This document shows positions 5,225 to 7,979 of a DNA stretch of 7,979 nucleotides, one piece after another (positions within the stretch are counted from its first letter, which is position 1; each line of letters begins with the position of its first letter). The notes below the pieces were generated by a model, which saw only the letters and a program-made list of their open reading frames with translations, had not been told where the DNA came from and did not search any database. A program made the position numbers and the translations under genes. Origin of the DNA: Spirochaetia bacterium (GTDB lineage Bacteria > Spirochaetota > Spirochaetia > Treponematales > Breznakiellaceae); NCBI GenBank assembly GCA_026002045.1, contig BOAV01000105.1:1-7979 (forward strand), read 5' to 3'.

Positions 5225-7174
5225 ATGGACGATAGGAAATGCAAGGTACTCTTTAAAGTTGAAGGAGGTGAAGATGTGAGCATCTTCGCCTCCTTTGGCG
5301 AATCCCTCTTTGACGCCGCCAAAAAGGCAAACGTGGCATTGGACGCTCCCTGTGCGGGAAATGGTACCTGTGGAAAATGTCGGGTAAAACTGCTGGAAGG
5401 TTCAGTCACAGGCGAACCGACCCGGCATATTCCGGCTGAAGAATTTGCACAGGGGTATCGTCTGGCCTGCGCAAGCGCGGCGGCTTCGGATGTGGTTGTG
5501 CAGATCCCGGCGCAGGCCGGAGCCTACCGGAGCCGGATAAAGGTAAGCGGCAAGGGCTCAGTCCGGGAAGGGAAGATTTTCGAAAATCTGCGAAAGGAAC
5601 TGCGGGCCATGGGTCTTGAAAAGGACAGCGGCCTGGAATTCATCAATATAGAAATTGAAAGTCCCGAAGGCGGGAACGGCATGGCGGACCGGGAACGGCT
5701 GCTGCGGAAAATTTCCCTTGAGGGCAGCATCAACTTTAGCCTCCATGCCCTGCGGAAACTTCCTCAGGCCCTGCGATCCGGCGGCGGTTCCCTTATGGTT
5801 TTGCTGCGCCGGGAGCCGGGGACAAAAACGGGGATCACCATTATGGATTTGTTCCCCGCCAATATATCTCCCGCGCCGGTGATCGCGGGCATGGCCATCG
5901 ACATCGGCACCACCACCGTGTCGGCCCTGCTGGTGGACCTGCTGACCGGGGAAATCCTGACCGCCGGGTCCGCCGGGAACGGCCAGATCCGCTATGGCGC
6001 GGATGTGATCAGCCGCATCATCGAAAGCGGCCGTCCCGGCGGGCTTGAACGGCTGCGCCTGGCGGCGACCGAGGAATGCGTGGCCCCCCTGATCCGGGAC
6101 ATGAGCAAGGCCGCCGGGCTTTTGCCGGAAAGTATTTACCGGGTGACGGCGGCGGCAAACACCACCATGACCCATCTTTTTATGGGGGTGAACCCGGAAT
6201 ACCTCCGGCTGGAGCCCTATGTGCCCGCTTTTTTTGAAAGCGGCCCCCTCAGAAGTGCGGACCTGAACCTGGGGGTCCACCCCGATGCGGAGGTACTCGT
6301 GGCCCCGGCTATCGGGAGTTATGTGGGGGGGGATATTACCGCCGGGGTTTTTGCGTCCATGCTGTTCAAAAAGGAAACCCTCTCCCTGTTTATCGATCTG
6401 GGAACCAACGGGGAACTGGCCCTGGGGAATTCGGAATTTTTGATGAGCTGCGCCTGTTCCGCCGGGCCCGCCTTTGAGGGGGGAGACATCAGCTGCGGGA
6501 TGCGGGCCACTGACGGCGCAATCGAGGCCTGCAGCGTCGATGCGGACACCATGGAACCCGCCTTGACCATCATCGGCGCAGCGGACCAAAAGCCTGCGGG
6601 CCTCTGCGGTTCGGGACTTATCGACCTTATCGGGGAACTGTTCCGCTGCGGCATTATCGACGCACGGGGGAAATTCATCAAAGAAGGGAAACGGATACGC
6701 CGGGACCAATGGGGGGGCGCAAGCTATGTTGCGGCCTTTGCGGAAGATTCCGCCAATGGCCGGGAAATCGCCCTTTCAGAGGCGGACATCGACAATTTTA
6801 TCCGCGCCAAGGGGGCGATTTTTTCCGCCATTAGAACCATGCTGGCGGTTTTGGACCTTGGGCCGGAGGCCATCGACGATGTATATGTCGCCGGGGGCAT
6901 CGGGGGCGGCATCAACATGAGTCAGGCTATCCGCATCGGGATGTTTCCCAATCTCCCCGCCCAAAAGTACCACTATATTGGCAACAGTTCCCTGCATGGG
7001 GCCTACGCCATGCTCACCGCCCGCAATGCCGGGGCAATGATCGCCAAAATCGGCCGGGGGATGACCTATCTGGAGCTTTCCACCCATCCCGGCTACATGG
7101 ATGAATTTGTTGCCGCCTGTTTCCTGCCCCACACCAACGGCGATCTTTTTGCCGGGGTTGAAAATGGACAATAA
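5225..7174 (+). CDS. acsV: RACo: ATP-dependent reductive activator of the corrinoid iron-sulfur protein, 649 aa
   Basis: This protein rescues CoFeSP by reducing inactive Co(II) to Co(I) at the expense of ATP. An N-terminal [2Fe-2S] domain (about 1-98) has its ligands at C43, C49, C52 and C82. A linker and middle domain fill about 99-220. The ASKHA domain follows, with DIGTTT at 226-231, AANTTM, DLGTNGE from D391, CGSGLID, and VYVAGG from V553. The C-terminus carries the LSTHPGYMDEF and LPH segment typical of RACo. Length and domain order match the roughly 630-residue Carboxydothermus protein. The start at 5225 has only a weak AGGG (5217-5220) overlapping the acsB stop, which suggests translational coupling. 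An in-frame GTG at 5276 (V18) has a far better AAGGAGG upstream, but starting there would delete the first ferredoxin beta strand, so I keep 5225. The last 11 nt overlap the next gene. Confidence 0.95.
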   Translation: MDDRKCKVLFKVEGGEDVSIFASFGESLFDAAKKANVALDAPCAGNGTCGKCRVKLLEGSVTGEPTRHIPAEEFAQGYRLACASAAASDVVVQIPAQAGAYRSRIKVSGKGSVREGKIFENLRKELRAMGLEKDSGLEFINIEIESPEGGNGMADRERLLRKISLEGSINFSLHALRKLPQALRSGGGSLMVLLRREPGTKTGITIMDLFPANISPAPVIAGMAIDIGTTTVSALLVDLLTGEILTAGSAGNGQIRYGADVISRIIESGRPGGLERLRLAATEECVAPLIRDMSKAAGLLPESIYRVTAAANTTMTHLFMGVNPEYLRLEPYVPAFFESGPLRSADLNLGVHPDAEVLVAPAIGSYVGGDITAGVFASMLFKKETLSLFIDLGTNGELALGNSEFLMSCACSAGPAFEGGDISCGMRATDGAIEACSVDADTMEPALTIIGAADQKPAGLCGSGLIDLIGELFRCGIIDARGKFIKEGKRIRRDQWGGASYVAAFAEDSANGREIALSEADIDNFIRAKGAIFSAIRTMLAVLDLGPEAIDDVYVAGGIGGGINMSQAIRIGMFPNLPAQKYHYIGNSSLHGAYAMLTARNAGAMIAKIGRGMTYLELSTHPGYMDEFVAACFLPHTNGDLFAGVENGQ

Positions 7175-7808
7175 ATCCTTCTTCGATTCCTATGACAGGG
7201 ATCAGAAAAACCGCAAGCCCTTGGAACATTACGCGGGGTTGTATAAAAACCTGGACCCGCAGGAAATAGCCAATCGCTGCAATGTTTTATTTGATGAAAA
7301 AGAATCGGCCTTTTCCCTCCGCATTCTGGGAAAGGAACACCGCGCTTTATACCCGGAATTTGCCCTGTTGGACAATGATGGGCAAAGGGTAAAAAACCCC
7401 TATGAAAATATACTTTTTCTGCATTATCTCTGCGAGGGGAAATACTTCCACGCCCATGGCAAACAGTTGTCCTATAATGAAATCCCCTGGGGGAATGTGT
7501 ATTACCGGAACTTTGAGGGCCGCTGCCTTAAACGCTGCGCCATGAGTTTTGGAAAGGACATTCCGGCCTTTAAAAACTGTATGGAACAAAATCCCCAACT
7601 CCGGGCGGAGGCATTGGGTACGGGAGACGCGGGCTATCGCTTTGAATTTTTGAACGGCCTCTTTGTCAGCGTCATCCTCTGGGGGGCGGACGATGAATTT
7701 CCGCCATCGGCGCAGATGCTTTTTGATGATAACTTTGTGTTCGCCTTTACCGCGGAAGATATTGCCGCAGTGGGCGAAGTGATCATTGAAGGGTTGAAAA
7801 GCCTTTAA
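7164..7808 (+). CDS. DUF3786 domain protein, Wood-Ljungdahl-associated, function unknown, 214 aa
   Basis: The protein matches my recollection of the DUF3786 family along its whole length: an N-terminal helical part, a segment ending in a YLCEGK-like motif, the conserved SYNEIPWGNVYY block (S103-Y114), and ILWGADDEFPPS (I171-S182) followed by LFDDNF (186-191). Cysteines at C121 and C125 (CxxxC) and C139 could bind metal, but this is unproven. No signal peptide or membrane segment is seen, so it is cytosolic. The ATG at 7164 lies inside acsV and overlaps it by 11 nt; an in-frame ATG at 7101 would add 21 residues lying wholly inside acsV, ones that do not look like this family, so I reject it. 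I recall DUF3786 genes beside CODH/ACS or RACo genes in other acetogens and sulfate reducers, but no activity is known to me. A role in cofactor assembly or in RACo/CoFeSP function is inference. Confidence 0.85.
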   Translation: MDNKSFFDSYDRDQKNRKPLEHYAGLYKNLDPQEIANRCNVLFDEKESAFSLRILGKEHRALYPEFALLDNDGQRVKNPYENILFLHYLCEGKYFHAHGKQLSYNEIPWGNVYYRNFEGRCLKRCAMSFGKDIPAFKNCMEQNPQLRAEALGTGDAGYRFEFLNGLFVSVILWGADDEFPPSAQMLFDDNFVFAFTAEDIAAVGEVIIEGLKSL

Positions 7809-7825
7809 GGCCCTTCGTTGGGGCC
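7809..7825 (+). terminator. GC-rich hairpin just after the last acs-operon gene
   Basis: GGCCC (7809-7813) and GGGCC (7821-7825) pair around a 7-nt loop, starting at the base after the TAA of the DUF3786 gene. A C-rich run follows rather than a T-tract, so this is not a classical intrinsic terminator. It may protect the 3' end or work with the larger palindrome behind it. Confidence 0.35.
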
Positions 7826-7837
7826 GCCCCCCTGCAA

Positions 7838-7877
7838 CCGTGGCGGCCCACGCCCACGGGCACAGACACGGTGGCGG
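7838..7877. repeat. GC-rich direct and inverted repeats
   Basis: CCGTGG (7838-7843) is matched by its reverse complement CCACGG (7854-7859), and CCGTG (7838-7842) also by CACGG (7867-7871), so two hairpins compete. The hexamer GCCCAC is repeated in tandem from 7846. CCGTGGCGG (7838-7846) and CGGTGGCGG (7869-7877) form a near-perfect direct repeat. The stretch is non-coding and far more GC-rich than the spacer at 2053-2259. It may belong to the same element as the palindrome that follows. Confidence 0.5.
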
Positions 7878-7878
7878 G

Positions 7879-7979
7879 AGGGCGGCGCATTGCCGCTTCC
7901 ATCGCCCGTCCTCGAAACTGCGAACCTCCGGTTCTCAGTTTCTGCGGGTTCGCGATGTTCAGCGGCAACGCACCGCCCT
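7879..7979. repeat. 101-nt nested palindromic element (REP/MITE-like or structured RNA), may continue past the window
   Basis: The outer arms 7879-7897 and 7961-7979 are 19 nt each and reverse-complementary at 17 positions. Moving inward, CATCGC (7900-7905) pairs with GCGATG (7952-7957), GAAACTG (7914-7920) with CAGTTTC (7936-7942), and GAACC (7922-7926) with GGTTC (7930-7934), closing on a TCC loop. Nearly the whole element therefore folds into one long stem. An alternative 7-bp pairing, GCGAACC (7920-7926) with GGTTCGC (7947-7953), competes with the inner hairpin. No convincing reading frame fits it. A mobile or dispersed intergenic repeat is the likeliest identity, and a transcription-end structure or small RNA is possible. 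The right arm ends exactly at the window edge. Confidence 0.75.

Noticed and set aside
5558..6709. Minus-strand frame of 383 codons inside acsV
   Set aside because: The complementary strand encodes the conserved ASKHA domain. The antisense translation is rich in G, H, P and Q with no motif.
7101..7163. Upstream ATG at 7101 extending the DUF3786 protein by 21 residues
   Set aside because: The extension lies wholly within acsV in another frame and does not look like the family; the start at 7164 needs only an 11-nt overlap.
7783..7968. Minus-strand frame of 61 codons over the right-end repeats
   Set aside because: It overlaps the end of the DUF3786 gene and runs through the palindrome; no ribosome binding site or recognisable composition.

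Overview
The window carries one end of a Wood-Ljungdahl (reductive acetyl-CoA) gene cluster from an anaerobic, very probably acetogenic, bacterium. The diagnostic gene is a full-length acetyl-CoA synthase (AcsB) of the bacterial type, with its N-terminal CODH-binding/tunnel domain and all A-cluster cysteines. Moderate to high GC coding DNA, AT-rich spacers and a heptad-repeat PD-(D/E)XK protein of a kind I associate with treponemes make a termite-gut Treponema (T. primitia-like) my best guess. That identification rests on recall, not on a search; a clostridial acetogen is the main alternative.

Layout. A divergent promoter region (2053-2259) splits the window. Leftward on the minus strand lie a small predicted nuclease-fold protein with a coiled-coil heptad array (2052-1390) and, 11 nt after it, a [2Fe-2S]/ASKHA corrinoid-protein activator (1378 to the left edge, C-terminus cut off). 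Rightward on the plus strand lies a compact operon: a CooC/AcsF nickel-insertion ATPase (2260-3030), acetyl-CoA synthase acsB (3089-5218), a RACo-type reductive activator acsV (5225-7174) and a DUF3786 protein (7164-7808) whose start overlaps the end of acsV. The right end (7809-7979) is non-coding and GC-rich; it ends in a 101-nt, almost fully self-complementary element that reaches the window edge.

How the genes work together. AcsF/CooC is expected to load nickel into the A-cluster of AcsB. AcsB joins CO (from CODH), a methyl group (from the corrinoid iron-sulfur protein, CoFeSP) and CoA to make acetyl-CoA. AcsV re-reduces CoFeSP when its cobalt is accidentally oxidised to Co(II). DUF3786 has no known function, but it is locked into the operon by overlap. 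The minus-strand activator is built like AcsV but lacks the middle domain, so it probably serves a different corrinoid protein. The partner genes acsA, acsC, acsD and acsE are not in this window.

The parts most worth following up are the DUF3786 protein, the second activator paired with a nuclease-fold gene, and the 101-nt palindromic element. The metabolic genes themselves are recognisable members of known families.
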